A DNA stretch of 64,000 nt from Lactobacillus sp. YT155. Lineage in GTDB: Bacteria > Bacillota > Bacilli > Lactobacillales > Lactobacillaceae. Positions within the stretch are counted from its first letter, which is position 1, and the number at the start of each line of letters is the position of its first letter. Shown in pieces: positions 17,026-25,746 of the stretch. A program made the translations under genes and the position numbers. Location of the stretch: contig NZ_JAUKWP010000003.1 in NCBI RefSeq assembly GCF_030504545.1, forward strand, positions 62,001 through 126,000, given 5' to 3'. The notes beneath the pieces are model-generated. The model searched no databases. It was not told the origin of the DNA and was given only the letters and a program-made list of their open reading frames with translations.

Positions 17026-18279
17026 TTGGAAACAACAGAAATAAATGGATCTATTAAATGTTCTTTTTGTGGAAAAACGCAAGACCAAGTAAAGAAAATT
17101 GTTGCTGGTCCTGGGGTTTATATTTGTAATGAATGTATTGAACTATGTAAAGATATCATTGAAGAAGATCTAGCTCATGAATCAACAGTTAATAATGTTC
17201 TAGAAGACATTCCTAAGCCAGTTGAAATTGACAAAATTCTAAATGAATATGTAATTGGTCAATCAGCTGCTAAACGTGCTTTGTCAGTGGCTGTTTATAA
17301 TCACTACAAACGTGTTAACAAGATGAACAGTGCTAGTGAAGAAGACACTGAATTACAAAAGAGTAATATTGCGATGATTGGACCAACAGGTTCAGGTAAA
17401 ACATTCTTGGCACAAACTTTGGCAAGAATTCTTGATGTGCCATTCGCTATTGCTGATGCCACTACTTTGACTGAAGCAGGTTATGTTGGTGAAGACGTTG
17501 AAAATATTCTACTTAAACTCTTACAAAACGCTGATTATGACGTTGAAAGAGCTGAACGTGGAATTGTCTACATCGATGAAATTGATAAGATTGCTAAGAA
17601 GAGTGAGAATGTTTCAATTACTCGTGATGTTTCAGGTGAAGGTGTTCAACAAGCACTCTTGAAGATACTTGAAGGAACCATTGCCTCAGTACCGCCTCAA
17701 GGTGGACGTAAGCATCCTCAACAAGAACTAATTCAAATTGATACGACTAACATTTTGTTCATTGTTGGTGGAGCTTTTGACGGCATTGAAGAGATTATTA
17801 AGAATCGTCTCGGTGAAAAAACTATTGGCTTTGGCTCAAATCAAGAAGATATCGATTTTGAAGAAGATGATAGTTTAATGCAACGAGTAATTCCGGAAGA
17901 CTTAATGAAATTCGGAATTATTCCTGAGTTTATCGGACGTATTCCAATCATCACTGCTCTAGAGAAACTAACTGAAGATGATTTAGTTGAAATCTTGACT
18001 AAACCAAAGAATGCTCTAGTAAAACAATATCAAGAGCTATTAGCGCTTGATGATGTTTTATTAGAATTCAAGGATGATGCTTTAAGAGCAATCGCTCAAA
18101 CAGCTATCGAACGTGACACTGGAGCACGTGGACTACGGTCAATCGTTGAAGAATCAATGCTTGATACTATGTTTGAAGTTCCAAGTCGCAAAGATGTCAA
18201 AAAAGTTATCGTAACTAAAGAAGCAGTTTTACAAACTGCCAAACCTGAACTACTCCTAAAAAATGGAAAAGTTGCTTAA
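17026..18279 (+). CDS. clpX: ATP-dependent Clp protease ATP-binding subunit ClpX
   Basis: A 417-residue AAA+ unfoldase that feeds substrates to ClpP. An N-terminal C4 zinc-binding domain (CSFCGKTQ, then CNECIELC, residues 8-37), Walker [10 protein letters not shown] (about 117-125), Walker [14 protein letters not shown] and sensor arginines in [10 protein letters not shown] and [14 protein letters not shown] are visible. The start is TTG at 17026, nine bases after AGGGGG. No CtsR-type heptad repeat is seen upstream. It has its own terminator, so engB further on is not in the same transcript. Confidence 0.97.
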   Translation: METTEINGSIKCSFCGKTQDQVKKIVAGPGVYICNECIELCKDIIEEDLAHESTVNNVLEDIPKPVEIDKILNEYVIGQSAAKRALSVAVYNHYKRVNKMNSASEEDTELQKSNIAMIGPTGSGKTFLAQTLARILDVPFAIADATTLTEAGYVGEDVENILLKLLQNADYDVERAERGIVYIDEIDKIAKKSENVSITRDVSGEGVQQALLKILEGTIASVPPQGGRKHPQQELIQIDTTNILFIVGGAFDGIEEIIKNRLGEKTIGFGSNQEDIDFEEDDSLMQRVIPEDLMKFGIIPEFIGRIPIITALEKLTEDDLVEILTKPKNALVKQYQELLALDDVLLEFKDDALRAIAQTAIERDTGARGLRSIVEESMLDTMFEVPSRKDVKKVIVTKEAVLQTAKPELLLKNGKVA

Positions 18280-18303
18280 AGACGCTTACGCGTCTTTTTT
18301 TTG
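18279..18303 (+). terminator. clpX terminator
   Basis: AAGACGC, four-base loop, GCGTCTT, T run. Confidence 0.88.
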
Positions 18304-18378
18304 TAAGCTAATTATTTCAAAAAATTGAGAGATAAGACTATGATTACATTTGTAACTAATTATTAGGAGGAATTAATA

Positions 18379-20097
18379 ATGGCAGAAATGATCAATGCAT
18401 CCGATGCGATGTTGAAAGTTATGGAAGATTGGGGGATTGATCACATTTTTGGTCTACCAGGTGGCTCATTTGATTCGACAATGAACGCCTTACATAATCG
18501 TCAAGATACCATGCGTTATATCCAAGTTCGTCATGAAGAAGTTGGTGCTCTAGCAGCTTCAGGGGAAGCAAAAATTACTGGAAAGATTGCAGCAACTTTT
18601 GGTTCTGCAGGACCAGGTGCAGTACATTTGTTAAATGGATTGTATGATGCCAAGCATGATAATGTACCAGTTTTAGCTTTAGTTGGACAAGTTGGGACTC
18701 AAGTAATGAATACTGACTACTTCCAAGAGTTAGATGAAAATCCAATTTTTGCAGATGTGGCCGTCTACAACCGGACAGTGATGACCGCTGAATCATTACC
18801 ACACGTTGTTGATCAAGCTATTAAGCAAGCATATAAATACAATGGAGTTGCTGTAGTAACTATTCCTACAAGCATTGGTTGGGAACAAATTCCTGATACA
18901 TTCCAATCAACGGCTAACTTGTTTAGTGTCGGTAATTATCAATTACCAAATAATGAGGACATCACTAAGACCTTGGACTTAATTAAAGAAGCCAAGCGTC
19001 CAATAATTTACTTTGGCCAAGGTGCAAAAAAAGCCGGTCAAGAATTGAAAGAACTATCTGATAAATTAAGTATTCCACTCATGTCTAGTGCCTTAGGAAA
19101 GGGTATTATTGCTGATGATGACCCAGCTTATATGGTATCAGCTGGACGTGTTGCTACTAAACCGGGTGTGGATCTAGCTAAAGCTGCTGACTTAATTTTG
19201 TTTGTCGGTAGTAACTATGAGTTCGGACAATTCTTCTTTGATCCAAAGGCTAAGTTCATCCAAATAGATATTGATCCAAGTAAATTCGGTCACCGTCATG
19301 CAACTGATGTTGCCATTCTAGCCGATGCTAAAGTTGCTCTTAGAACTTTGATTGACGAAAGTACTGCTGTGAGTGAAAAGACAGGATTCTATCAAGCAAG
19401 TCTTGAAAATAAGCAGAATTGGAAAGATTGGGTTCAAAGTAAAGAAAATGATACCAATTCGCCACTTCGTGTTGAACCAATCTTCAAAGAAATCAATGCT
19501 CATGCTACCAAAGATGCTATTTTTAACGTCGATGTTGGGAACGTAACAATTGATGGTGTGAGATTCTTGAACATGGTGCCAACACAAGGATTCGAAACTT
19601 CTGCGTGGTATGCAACGATGGGAAATGCCTTACCAGGTGCTATTGGTAATCAAGTTAAGTATCCAGAACGTCAAGTATGGTCAATCAGTGGTGACGGTGG
19701 ATTCTCAATGGTAATGCAAGATATTATTACGCAAGTTAAATATGACTTACCAATCATCAATGTGATTTTGAATAACGGTTCCTTAGGATTCATTGAAGCT
19801 GAGCAAGATGATAAACAACAACCTCATTCAGGTGTTGATTTGATTAAATCAGACTTTGCTAAAGCTGCTGAGGGAATGGGAGCTACTGGAATTAAAGTAA
19901 CTAACATTGATGAGTTAAAAGCTGCTTTTGCCAAAGTAGATGATCTTAAAGGACCAATTGTAATTGATGTTGATATTGAAAATGCACGTCCATTACCAGT
20001 TGAACAATTGCGATTAGATGATCCAGAATTTGTTAAGAATTATCAAGCTGAAGATTTAATTCCGTTTGAAAAGACTCTAGAAAAATATAATGCTTAA
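18379..20097 (+). CDS. pox: Pyruvate oxidase (acetyl-phosphate and H2O2 forming)
   Basis: A 572-residue thiamine-diphosphate and FAD enzyme. It converts pyruvate, phosphate and O2 to acetyl phosphate, CO2 and H2O2, giving ATP through acetate kinase under aerobic conditions. N-terminal WGIDHIFGLPGGSFDS, catalytic Glu in RHEEVGALAA (about residue 54), central FAD domain, and the ThDP motif SGDGGFSMVMQDIITQ ending ILNNGSLGFIEAEQ (about 436-475) match pyruvate oxidases of lactobacilli. Acetolactate synthase is a possible alternative fold member, but the GSAGPG and FVGSNYEFGQ segments and length favour Pox. AGGAGG precedes ATG. It stands alone with its own terminator. Confidence 0.85.
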   Translation: MAEMINASDAMLKVMEDWGIDHIFGLPGGSFDSTMNALHNRQDTMRYIQVRHEEVGALAASGEAKITGKIAATFGSAGPGAVHLLNGLYDAKHDNVPVLALVGQVGTQVMNTDYFQELDENPIFADVAVYNRTVMTAESLPHVVDQAIKQAYKYNGVAVVTIPTSIGWEQIPDTFQSTANLFSVGNYQLPNNEDITKTLDLIKEAKRPIIYFGQGAKKAGQELKELSDKLSIPLMSSALGKGIIADDDPAYMVSAGRVATKPGVDLAKAADLILFVGSNYEFGQFFFDPKAKFIQIDIDPSKFGHRHATDVAILADAKVALRTLIDESTAVSEKTGFYQASLENKQNWKDWVQSKENDTNSPLRVEPIFKEINAHATKDAIFNVDVGNVTIDGVRFLNMVPTQGFETSAWYATMGNALPGAIGNQVKYPERQVWSISGDGGFSMVMQDIITQVKYDLPIINVILNNGSLGFIEAEQDDKQQPHSGVDLIKSDFAKAAEGMGATGIKVTNIDELKAAFAKVDDLKGPIVIDVDIENARPLPVEQLRLDDPEFVKNYQAEDLIPFEKTLEKYNA

Positions 20098-20119
20098 AAA
20101 GACCTGCGGGTCTTTTTTT
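20096..20119 (+). terminator. pox terminator
   Basis: AAAGACC, TGC loop, GGGTCTTT, T run. Confidence 0.88.
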
Positions 20120-20206
20120 ATTACAATTAGTTTAGGGGGTATTGCTTTACGGTGAAAATAGTGCTAAATTAATACTCAGTACTTTGAAAGAAGGAAAAAA
20201 TACAAA

Positions 20207-21271
20207 ATGAAAATTTTAAAACGTGTGTTACTTAGTTTGCTAGCATTAATCTTGATAGTAGTTGCTGGTATTGGGTTTATGTTCAGAAATGAAATTTCTA
20301 CAATCAGCAATATTAAACAAGTTGATAAATATCCATTCTATGAAATGACTTATAAAGGCGATTATGGGTTTGATGATTTCTTAAAAGAAGGAGCTAGTAA
20401 CGATACTGAACTAGTTCAATTCGTCTCCAAGAAATTGTTGAAGGGATTGCCACTAAATATCAAAGTTCCAGATTTAGGTTGTGCAACTTTTACAGCACGA
20501 ACACCTGATAATCAAAAAGTATTTGGACGTAACTTTGATCTTGATTACTCACCATCAATGTTAGTTCACACTAATCCCGATAAGGGTTACAAGAGTATTT
20601 CGATGGTTAACTTAGCCTTTCTAGGGTTTAAAAAGGAAACCATGAATAACTATCAAAAGAGAATCCTTGCTCTAGCGGCTCCATATATTCCACTTGATGG
20701 AGTTAATGAAAAAGGATTGAGTGTTGGAGTCTTATTGTTAGATGACAAACCAACTGATCAAAAAACCAGCAAAGTCGATATCAATACTACGACCGCTATT
20801 CGTTTGATGCTTGATAAAGCAAAGAACGTTGACGAAGCTGTGAAATTATTGAAGAAGTACGATATGCATTCATCTGCTAATTCGACTTATCATTTCCATA
20901 TTGCTGACGCTAGTGGAAAATCAGTCGTTGTAGAGTATGTGAATAATAAAATGAAATTAGTTCAACCAACTAAGAATTATCAATACGCAACTAACTTCTA
21001 TCTATCTCCAGAGAAGAACAAGATGGGTAAAGGATTCGATCGTTACGCAGTTTTAGAAAAAACTTTGGATGAGAAAAAAGGTATCATGACATCTAAAGAT
21101 AGTATGAACTTATTAGAATCAGTGCATGTTACTCCTGAAATCCGTAAAAAAGGTATCTTTAAGAGCAAATCTGATACTCAATGGAGTGGAGTTTACAATT
21201 TGACTAAGAAGTCCTTAAACGTCTCCATAGATGGTAATTACAAGAAAGTTTATCACTTCAAAGTGAAATAA
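20207..21271 (+). CDS. Membrane-anchored Ntn hydrolase, choloylglycine hydrolase/penicillin acylase-like
   Basis: A 354-residue protein with one N-terminal membrane helix (about residues 6-26) and an extracytoplasmic domain. The region DLGCATFTARTPDNQ with Cys92, followed by VFGRNFDLDYSP, resembles the nucleophile Cys and GRNxD motifs of linear amide C-N hydrolases (bile salt hydrolase, penicillin V acylase, acid ceramidase-like). In this class Cys is exposed by cleavage; here about 90 residues would precede it, unlike bile salt hydrolases where Cys is residue 2. The substrate is unknown; an acyl amide at the cell surface is a guess. It is a single gene with its own terminator. Confidence 0.65.
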   Translation: MKILKRVLLSLLALILIVVAGIGFMFRNEISTISNIKQVDKYPFYEMTYKGDYGFDDFLKEGASNDTELVQFVSKKLLKGLPLNIKVPDLGCATFTARTPDNQKVFGRNFDLDYSPSMLVHTNPDKGYKSISMVNLAFLGFKKETMNNYQKRILALAAPYIPLDGVNEKGLSVGVLLLDDKPTDQKTSKVDINTTTAIRLMLDKAKNVDEAVKLLKKYDMHSSANSTYHFHIADASGKSVVVEYVNNKMKLVQPTKNYQYATNFYLSPEKNKMGKGFDRYAVLEKTLDEKKGIMTSKDSMNLLESVHVTPEIRKKGIFKSKSDTQWSGVYNLTKKSLNVSIDGNYKKVYHFKVK

Positions 21272-21291
21272 AAAGCCGAAAGGCTTTTTTT
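21271..21291 (+). terminator. Terminator after the Ntn hydrolase
   Basis: AAAGCC, GAAA-type loop, GGCTTT, T run. Confidence 0.85.
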
Positions 21292-21325
21292 ATTGTGGTA
21301 AACTTAATTGACTAAGGAGTTAACT

Positions 21326-21907
21326 ATGAAAGTAAATAATGTATCTATGAATTTAAGTGCAGTTAGTTCAGCACAATATCCCGATGATGGTTATCCAGAA
21401 ATTGCTCTAGCGGGCCGTTCAAATGTTGGTAAGTCATCATTAATTAATACTCTAATTAACCGCAATGCGTTTGCGAGAACTTCTAGCAAACCCGGTAAGA
21501 CTCAGACACTTAATTTTTATAATATCGAAGATCAATTATATCTAGTGGATGTTCCGGGTTATGGTTATGCAAAAGTATCGAAGAAACAACGTGAAGAATT
21601 CGGCGTGATGATTGAAGAGTATCTAACAACTAGAAAACCACTAAAAGGGGTTATTATTCTTGTTGATGGACGTCATGAACCAAGTGAAGATGATATTTCA
21701 ATGTATGAATTTGTCAGATACTATAATATTCCAGTCTTAATCGTGGCAACGAAGATGGACAAGGTTAAAGGTAACCAGTGGAATAAGAGTGAGAGTATCA
21801 TTCGCAAGACTCTTGAAATTGACGATCAAACAGATTTTCAAATCTTTAGTTCTGAGACTAAATATGGTAAAGATGAAGTTTGGAAGTGGATTGAAGAGCA
21901 CATGTAA
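21326..21907 (+). CDS. engB: Ribosome biogenesis GTPase EngB/YsxC/YihA
   Basis: A 193-residue TRAFAC GTPase needed for assembly of the 50S subunit. [14 protein letters not shown] (P loop), [13 protein letters not shown] (switch I), [12 protein letters not shown] (DxPGxG), and [12 protein letters not shown] (TKxD) are clear. ATG 21326 is chosen because AAGGAG is correctly spaced; a TTG at 21308 lies upstream of that site. In many Firmicutes engB follows clpX directly, but here pox and an Ntn hydrolase lie between. Confidence 0.95.
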   Translation: MKVNNVSMNLSAVSSAQYPDDGYPEIALAGRSNVGKSSLINTLINRNAFARTSSKPGKTQTLNFYNIEDQLYLVDVPGYGYAKVSKKQREEFGVMIEEYLTTRKPLKGVIILVDGRHEPSEDDISMYEFVRYYNIPVLIVATKMDKVKGNQWNKSESIIRKTLEIDDQTDFQIFSSETKYGKDEVWKWIEEHM

Positions 21908-21940
21908 GAACTGATTTAAAAATTGGGAATGGGGATTTCT

Positions 21941-22648
21941 ATGAAAAATATAGTAAAAATTATTACTGTGGGAGTATTAGTTTTTATCTTAGCTGGTTGT
22001 CAAAAAAAGGCTGAAAATGAAACAAGTCATGCTGATAATACTGAACAAACTCAACCACTTAAGAAACAGTTAGCAGCAGTAGCAAGAGTACCAATGGATC
22101 AAAAGATTAGTTTGTCACAAGAAGTGAAGATTGCGGCAGCCAATAATGATGTTGTAGAGACACGTGGACTAGGTTTTGAGCAAGTTACTTATTATAAGAA
22201 TTTTTATTTGCCATTTAACTGGTTGGAATTACAAAAAGAAAGTAAAGAAGTATTATATAAACTTCCTAGAGCAGATAACGGTGACGCAATGTTAAATGTC
22301 TATTTGCTTAATGCATATGACAAAAGTCCGCTAGACGATGGGAAGTTGTTGTCAGGAAAAAAACTTGCTCAAGCAATAAAAGATGATGGTAATAAATTAA
22401 GTAATACCACCACCACAAAAATTGGTGCACATACTTGGCATTTGGGTATTGAAAAAGTTCCAGACAAGAAGATGATGAAATATACCTTCTATCGAGTTGA
22501 AGACACAGGGAATTTTTATGACTCGCTGATTGTAGTTAATTATGTAGAAGGAATAAATGCATATAAAAACGACAGTGAGCAAGTAAAGAGCAATATTGCT
22601 AAGGTAAAAGCAGTTATTAATAGTTTTACTGAAACAAAGAAGAATTAA
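21941..22648 (+). CDS. Putative lipoprotein of unknown function
   Basis: A 235-residue secreted protein with a classical lipoprotein signal: Lys-rich start, hydrophobic core, lipobox LAGC with Cys at residue 20 from ATG 21941. The mature part is rich in Lys, Asn and Thr near the N-terminus and then has a compact region (GLGFEQVTYYKNFYLPFNW to YTFYRVEDTGNFYDSLIVV) that looks like one folded domain. I recognise no family. ATG 21941 follows GGGGA; upstream in-frame starts would spoil the signal peptide. It is 33 bases after engB with no terminator between, so it may share that transcript. Confidence 0.75.
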   Translation: MKNIVKIITVGVLVFILAGCQKKAENETSHADNTEQTQPLKKQLAAVARVPMDQKISLSQEVKIAAANNDVVETRGLGFEQVTYYKNFYLPFNWLELQKESKEVLYKLPRADNGDAMLNVYLLNAYDKSPLDDGKLLSGKKLAQAIKDDGNKLSNTTTTKIGAHTWHLGIEKVPDKKMMKYTFYRVEDTGNFYDSLIVVNYVEGINAYKNDSEQVKSNIAKVKAVINSFTETKKN

Positions 22649-22682
22649 AAAGCAGCTACCGGAAAGGTAGCTGCTTTTTTTT
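22649..22682. terminator. Terminator between the lipoprotein gene and the convergent XRE gene
   Basis: Twelve-bp stem AAAGCAGCTACC/GGTAGCTGCTTT, loop GGAAA, T9 on the plus strand. The A-rich left side lets it act weakly on the minus strand. Confidence 0.9.
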
Positions 22683-22920
22683 AATTTTTTTCTACTTCAT
22701 TATACGGTGGAAAATCAAAAAATTCTTGAACTGAAATTCCTAAACCGGAGCAAATAGCTCGAATTGTTGTTATTGTTGGACGTTTGCTAGATCCATCATA
22801 CAGTGCATTTAAAGTGGACTGGTTTATTCCTGAAAGAACTGCCAGCCTATTAATGGTAATGTTTCGCTCATTAATTAAAGTAATTAAATGATCCGCAATT
22901 AATTGTCCGTCATTTTTCAA
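22681..22920 (-). CDS. Small XRE-family transcriptional regulator
   Basis: A 79-residue protein made almost only of a Cro/CI-type helix-turn-helix: LAVLSGINQSTLNALYDGSSKRPTITTIRAICSGLGISVQEFF. There is no extra ligand or dimer domain. The start is a TTG at 22920 with AGGAG ten bases upstream; no in-frame ATG exists. One of five 18-bp palindromes (22935-22950) lies directly before its ribosome-binding site, and the other four run toward the divergent LPXTG gene. It is thus a strong candidate to regulate itself and the surface-protein cluster. Target assignment is inferred. Confidence 0.85.
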   Translation of the reverse strand: MKNDGQLIADHLITLINERNITINRLAVLSGINQSTLNALYDGSSKRPTITTIRAICSGLGISVQEFFDFPPYNEVEKN

Positions 22921-22934
22921 TATAAAATCTCTCC

Positions 22935-22950
22935 TAACAATATATCGTTA
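22935..22950. promoter_or_regulatory. Palindromic operator O1
   Basis: TAACAATATATCGTTA, directly upstream of the XRE gene's ribosome-binding site. Confidence 0.6.
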
Positions 22951-22981
22951 AAAATACTTTAAATGAAATGTGTCTGAAGCA

Positions 22982-22999
22982 TTAACAATACATCGTTGA
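22982..22999. promoter_or_regulatory. Palindromic operator O2
   Basis: TTAACAATACATCGTTGA; its centre is 21 bp (two helical turns) from O3. Confidence 0.6.
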
Positions 23000-23002
23000 T
23001 TG

Positions 23003-23020
23003 TTACCGATATATCGGTTA
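23003..23020. promoter_or_regulatory. Palindromic operator O3
   Basis: TTACCGATATATCGGTTA, with a perfect 14-bp palindrome at its core. Confidence 0.65.
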
Positions 23021-23070
23021 TAAACGGGGATGTAAATAATAATTTAATTATCTAATAGATTAGCTAATAT

Positions 23071-23086
23071 GTGCAAGCGTTTTGCT
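23071..23086. promoter_or_regulatory. Possible CcpA cre site
   Basis: TGCAAGCGTTTTGC at 23072-23085 resembles the catabolite-response consensus (TGNAANCGNTNNCA), with the last two positions off. Single site, weak. Confidence 0.3.
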
Positions 23087-23140
23087 CTTTTATCGATAAA
23101 GTTATTTATATAAGGTGTAAATTGTTAATCATGAAAATAA

Positions 23141-23158
23141 TTACCGATATATTGTTGA
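23141..23158. promoter_or_regulatory. Palindromic operator O4
   Basis: TTACCGATATATTGTTGA; its right end overlaps the -35 box of the LPXTG-cluster promoter. Confidence 0.65.
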
Positions 23159-23183
23159 CTATTTTTCAATAATCCAGTACAAT
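23155..23183 (+). promoter_or_regulatory. Promoter of the LPXTG surface-protein cluster
   Basis: TTGACT, 17 bp, TACAAT; five of six matches in each box. Transcription would start near 23190, leaving a 5' leader of about 94 bases. Confidence 0.75.
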
Positions 23184-23191
23184 CTTGGTTG

Positions 23192-23209
23192 TTACCAATG
23201 TATTGGTAA
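23192..23209. promoter_or_regulatory. Palindromic operator O5
   Basis: TTACCAATGTATTGGTAA, perfect arms of eight, at about +1 to +20 of the cluster promoter. Together with O4 it brackets the promoter, a typical repressor layout. Confidence 0.65.
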
Positions 23210-23283
23210 TTACATGATTATTAACAAGTATATTTGGGGAAATATATGGTTATAAATCAGGTGTTCAATATAAGGGGGATTTT

Positions 23284-25338
23284 ATGAAGAAAAATATAAA
23301 AAAAGTAACTTATGGAGCATTGGCTGTAACAATGATGCTTCCACTAGGTAGTACTTCTATTAAGGCTGCCGTTGAAAACAATTCTGCATCACATGTTGAA
23401 TTGAGTAAGTTACAAAATAAGAAAGTTTCAACAAGCACAAATCAACAAAACAGCAACGCTGCTTCTCAAAGTAACGTGGATGCACCTTCATTAACTTTTG
23501 CACAATTTGAAGCTGATGCAAATGGTGCGCAACAATACTTCTCTAAGAGTTTATGGGAGACTGTTGCTTCGTATGTAGGTAATTATAGATATAACAACGA
23601 TGTAATTCCCCAATCTGCGTTCGATAAAATTTATATGTTGAATCAAACTATAAGTAGAATAGATTCAACAAAGGGTGTTGAATATTTGCACGGTTTAGCA
23701 CAAGTTGATTTGAGAAATGGTAATACTGATACTCTTACTCAAGAAGACTTTGACCGCTTCGCTGAAGTACCCACAATTAGTTATTTTACTGCCTCAGGCA
23801 ATGTTAATCTTGAAAACATTGATTTCTTAAAAGGTATGGACGGCCTTACGAGTGTTGATATTGACAATACTAGTGTCAGCGATTTGTCACCACTTGCTGA
23901 GTCGGGATTGAAATCCAGTAAACATGCAACATTATATGCATCCCATTTGAATCAATTTGATAAAGATGGTGATGGGTTCGCTGACGGTAATGGTGTTGAT
24001 GAATCATCACTAAAGAATATTTTAGGAATTCATTTTGTAACGCTTAATTTGAATTATGACAATATTACTGATAATGGAGTGGAGATTTTAAGCGGTTTAA
24101 CTCCATTACTTGTTGGTGTCACTTATCCGGAATTTAGTTTAGGTTTAAACGGAAATAATATTTATGATGTCTCTCCACTAGGCAAAATTGCCTTTGACAA
24201 GGAGAAGATGAACAAAATAAATGTATACGTTCAAGATAACCACATCTTAGATATTTCACCATTGACTAACTTTACAACTGATGCATCTCTAAATCACGTT
24301 GATGGAAGAAATCAATATATTAATCTAAACGATCCACATTTCAATGGTAAGTATGACGAATATATCAACCATAAATACGTATTTCCAACAATAACAGAAC
24401 TAGATGGAAAAACAATTATGGAGTCAACAAACGAGCCAACAAATACCTTTAGAAAAACAAGTAATAGTGATGGAACACATTCATATGAATGGTTCACTCA
24501 AGGTAAAAAGACCTTCCAATTTCAATCTGACGCTGGTGATACAAGCGGTTCTGATTTACAGTTCGATGGAAGTATTGAACAAACTATTGGTGATAAACCA
24601 GCAGCAGACAAGAACAGCGTAACAGCACACTTTGTTTTAAATGATAAAAATGGTGAGAAGTTGTCTGATGACAAGATTACTACTGGTCAAACTGGAGACT
24701 CATATTCACTAGATTATGGAACTTCAATGAAGACAATTGCTAAAGATGGCAAAGTATATGATTTGAAATCAATTGATGGTAAAGAGAGTGGAACATTTAC
24801 TGATGTTAACCAAGATGTTTACTATATTTACTCATTAAGAGATGATGGCACACCAGCAGAAGATGCAGCACCAGTGCATGTTGTCTATGTCGATGAAGCT
24901 GGAAACAAAATTTCTGATGGATACGATATTACTGGAAAAGTCGGTGATAAGAAGTCAGCTGATAAGAAAAATATTTCTGGTTATACCTTTAAGGAATTCC
25001 AAGATGCTGATGACAAAGACGGTAATGTAACACTTGGCGATAAAGAAAGAACAATCAAGGTTGTTTATACGAAATCATCAGATGACAATAATAACGGTGG
25101 CAATGGTGATGACAATGGTAACGGACAAAAACCAGGTGATAATGGAAATAATAACGGCAAGAATACTGATCCAAAAACAAATAATAATGTAACTAAAAAC
25201 GTTACACAAAATCTATCAAGAAGATTGCCACAAACTGGCGAAAATCTTCGTAATGCTGGATTCTTAACTTTAATTGGAATTGGATTAGTTTCATTAGCTG
25301 GATATTACGTTCTAAACAAAAAGAAAAGTGTTAAATAG
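23284..25338 (+). CDS. LPXTG cell-wall-anchored leucine-rich surface protein (A)
   Basis: A 684-residue surface protein. It has an N-terminal signal peptide cleaved near SIKA-A, then a domain of about 330 residues with irregular leucine-rich units (LTSVDIDNTSVSDLSPLAES, FVTLNLNYDNITDNGVEIL, NHILDISPLTNF), like internalin-type repeats. Two MucBP-like beta modules follow (TAHFVLNDKNGEKLSDDKI and VHVVYVDEAGNKISDGYDI), then a Gly/Asn-rich linker, LPQTGE, a membrane helix and a Lys tail. This architecture suggests mucus or host-glycan adhesion; the ligand is unknown. GGGGG precedes ATG. It is the first gene behind the palindrome-flanked promoter and a paralogue of protein C at 25747. Confidence 0.88.
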   Translation: MKKNIKKVTYGALAVTMMLPLGSTSIKAAVENNSASHVELSKLQNKKVSTSTNQQNSNAASQSNVDAPSLTFAQFEADANGAQQYFSKSLWETVASYVGNYRYNNDVIPQSAFDKIYMLNQTISRIDSTKGVEYLHGLAQVDLRNGNTDTLTQEDFDRFAEVPTISYFTASGNVNLENIDFLKGMDGLTSVDIDNTSVSDLSPLAESGLKSSKHATLYASHLNQFDKDGDGFADGNGVDESSLKNILGIHFVTLNLNYDNITDNGVEILSGLTPLLVGVTYPEFSLGLNGNNIYDVSPLGKIAFDKEKMNKINVYVQDNHILDISPLTNFTTDASLNHVDGRNQYINLNDPHFNGKYDEYINHKYVFPTITELDGKTIMESTNEPTNTFRKTSNSDGTHSYEWFTQGKKTFQFQSDAGDTSGSDLQFDGSIEQTIGDKPAADKNSVTAHFVLNDKNGEKLSDDKITTGQTGDSYSLDYGTSMKTIAKDGKVYDLKSIDGKESGTFTDVNQDVYYIYSLRDDGTPAEDAAPVHVVYVDEAGNKISDGYDITGKVGDKKSADKKNISGYTFKEFQDADDKDGNVTLGDKERTIKVVYTKSSDDNNNGGNGDDNGNGQKPGDNGNNNGKNTDPKTNNNVTKNVTQNLSRRLPQTGENLRNAGFLTLIGIGLVSLAGYYVLNKKKSVK

Positions 25339-25346
25339 GTTTTAAA

Positions 25347-25700
25347 ATGCAAAAAAGATTTGATAGTTATGAAGATGTTTTTGATTGGTATTCAACTAAC
25401 TCAAGTATCGTGCAAAAACTAGAAGGAGTGACACGAAAATCAGGGATTAGTTTCATGCAGTATTGCTGTTTACTTACTATTGATGGATCTGATTGTGCAA
25501 CTCCAACAAGTATTGCAGAAAGTCTTTCATTATCAAAATCGTCAGTTTCTAGAACTTTGAAATCTTTAAACCATAAAGATCTCATCCAAAAAAGATATGG
25601 AGAAAGTTCGGATCAACGAATAATCAAAATGTTTGTGACTGAAGAAGGATCGAAAGTAATTAAAGATGTCAATTCGAAACTAATTAAGAAAGAAGTTTAA
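25347..25700 (+). CDS. MarR-type winged-helix regulator embedded in the surface cluster
   Basis: A 117-residue DNA-binding protein. The winged-helix core is clear: FMQYCCLLTIDGSDCATPTSIAESLSLSKSSVSRTLKSLNHKDLIQKR, with a wing at GESSDQRIIKMFVTEEG. It begins eight bases after the stop of surface gene A and ends inside a hairpin terminator. It may tune read-through to the downstream surface genes or respond to a surface signal; this is inference from position. No ligand domain can be assigned. Confidence 0.82.
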   Translation: MQKRFDSYEDVFDWYSTNSSIVQKLEGVTRKSGISFMQYCCLLTIDGSDCATPTSIAESLSLSKSSVSRTLKSLNHKDLIQKRYGESSDQRIIKMFVTEEGSKVIKDVNSKLIKKEV

Positions 25701-25714
25701 TTCTTTCTTTTTTT
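25686..25714 (+). terminator. Intra-cluster terminator at the end of the MarR gene
   Basis: AAGAAAGAA / TTCTTTCTT nine-bp stem, six-base loop containing the stop codon, T run. It lies within a run of same-strand surface genes and may reduce expression of those downstream. Confidence 0.7.
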
Positions 25715-25746
25715 GTAATTGAATTAATGTACTTAGAGGTGAAGAA

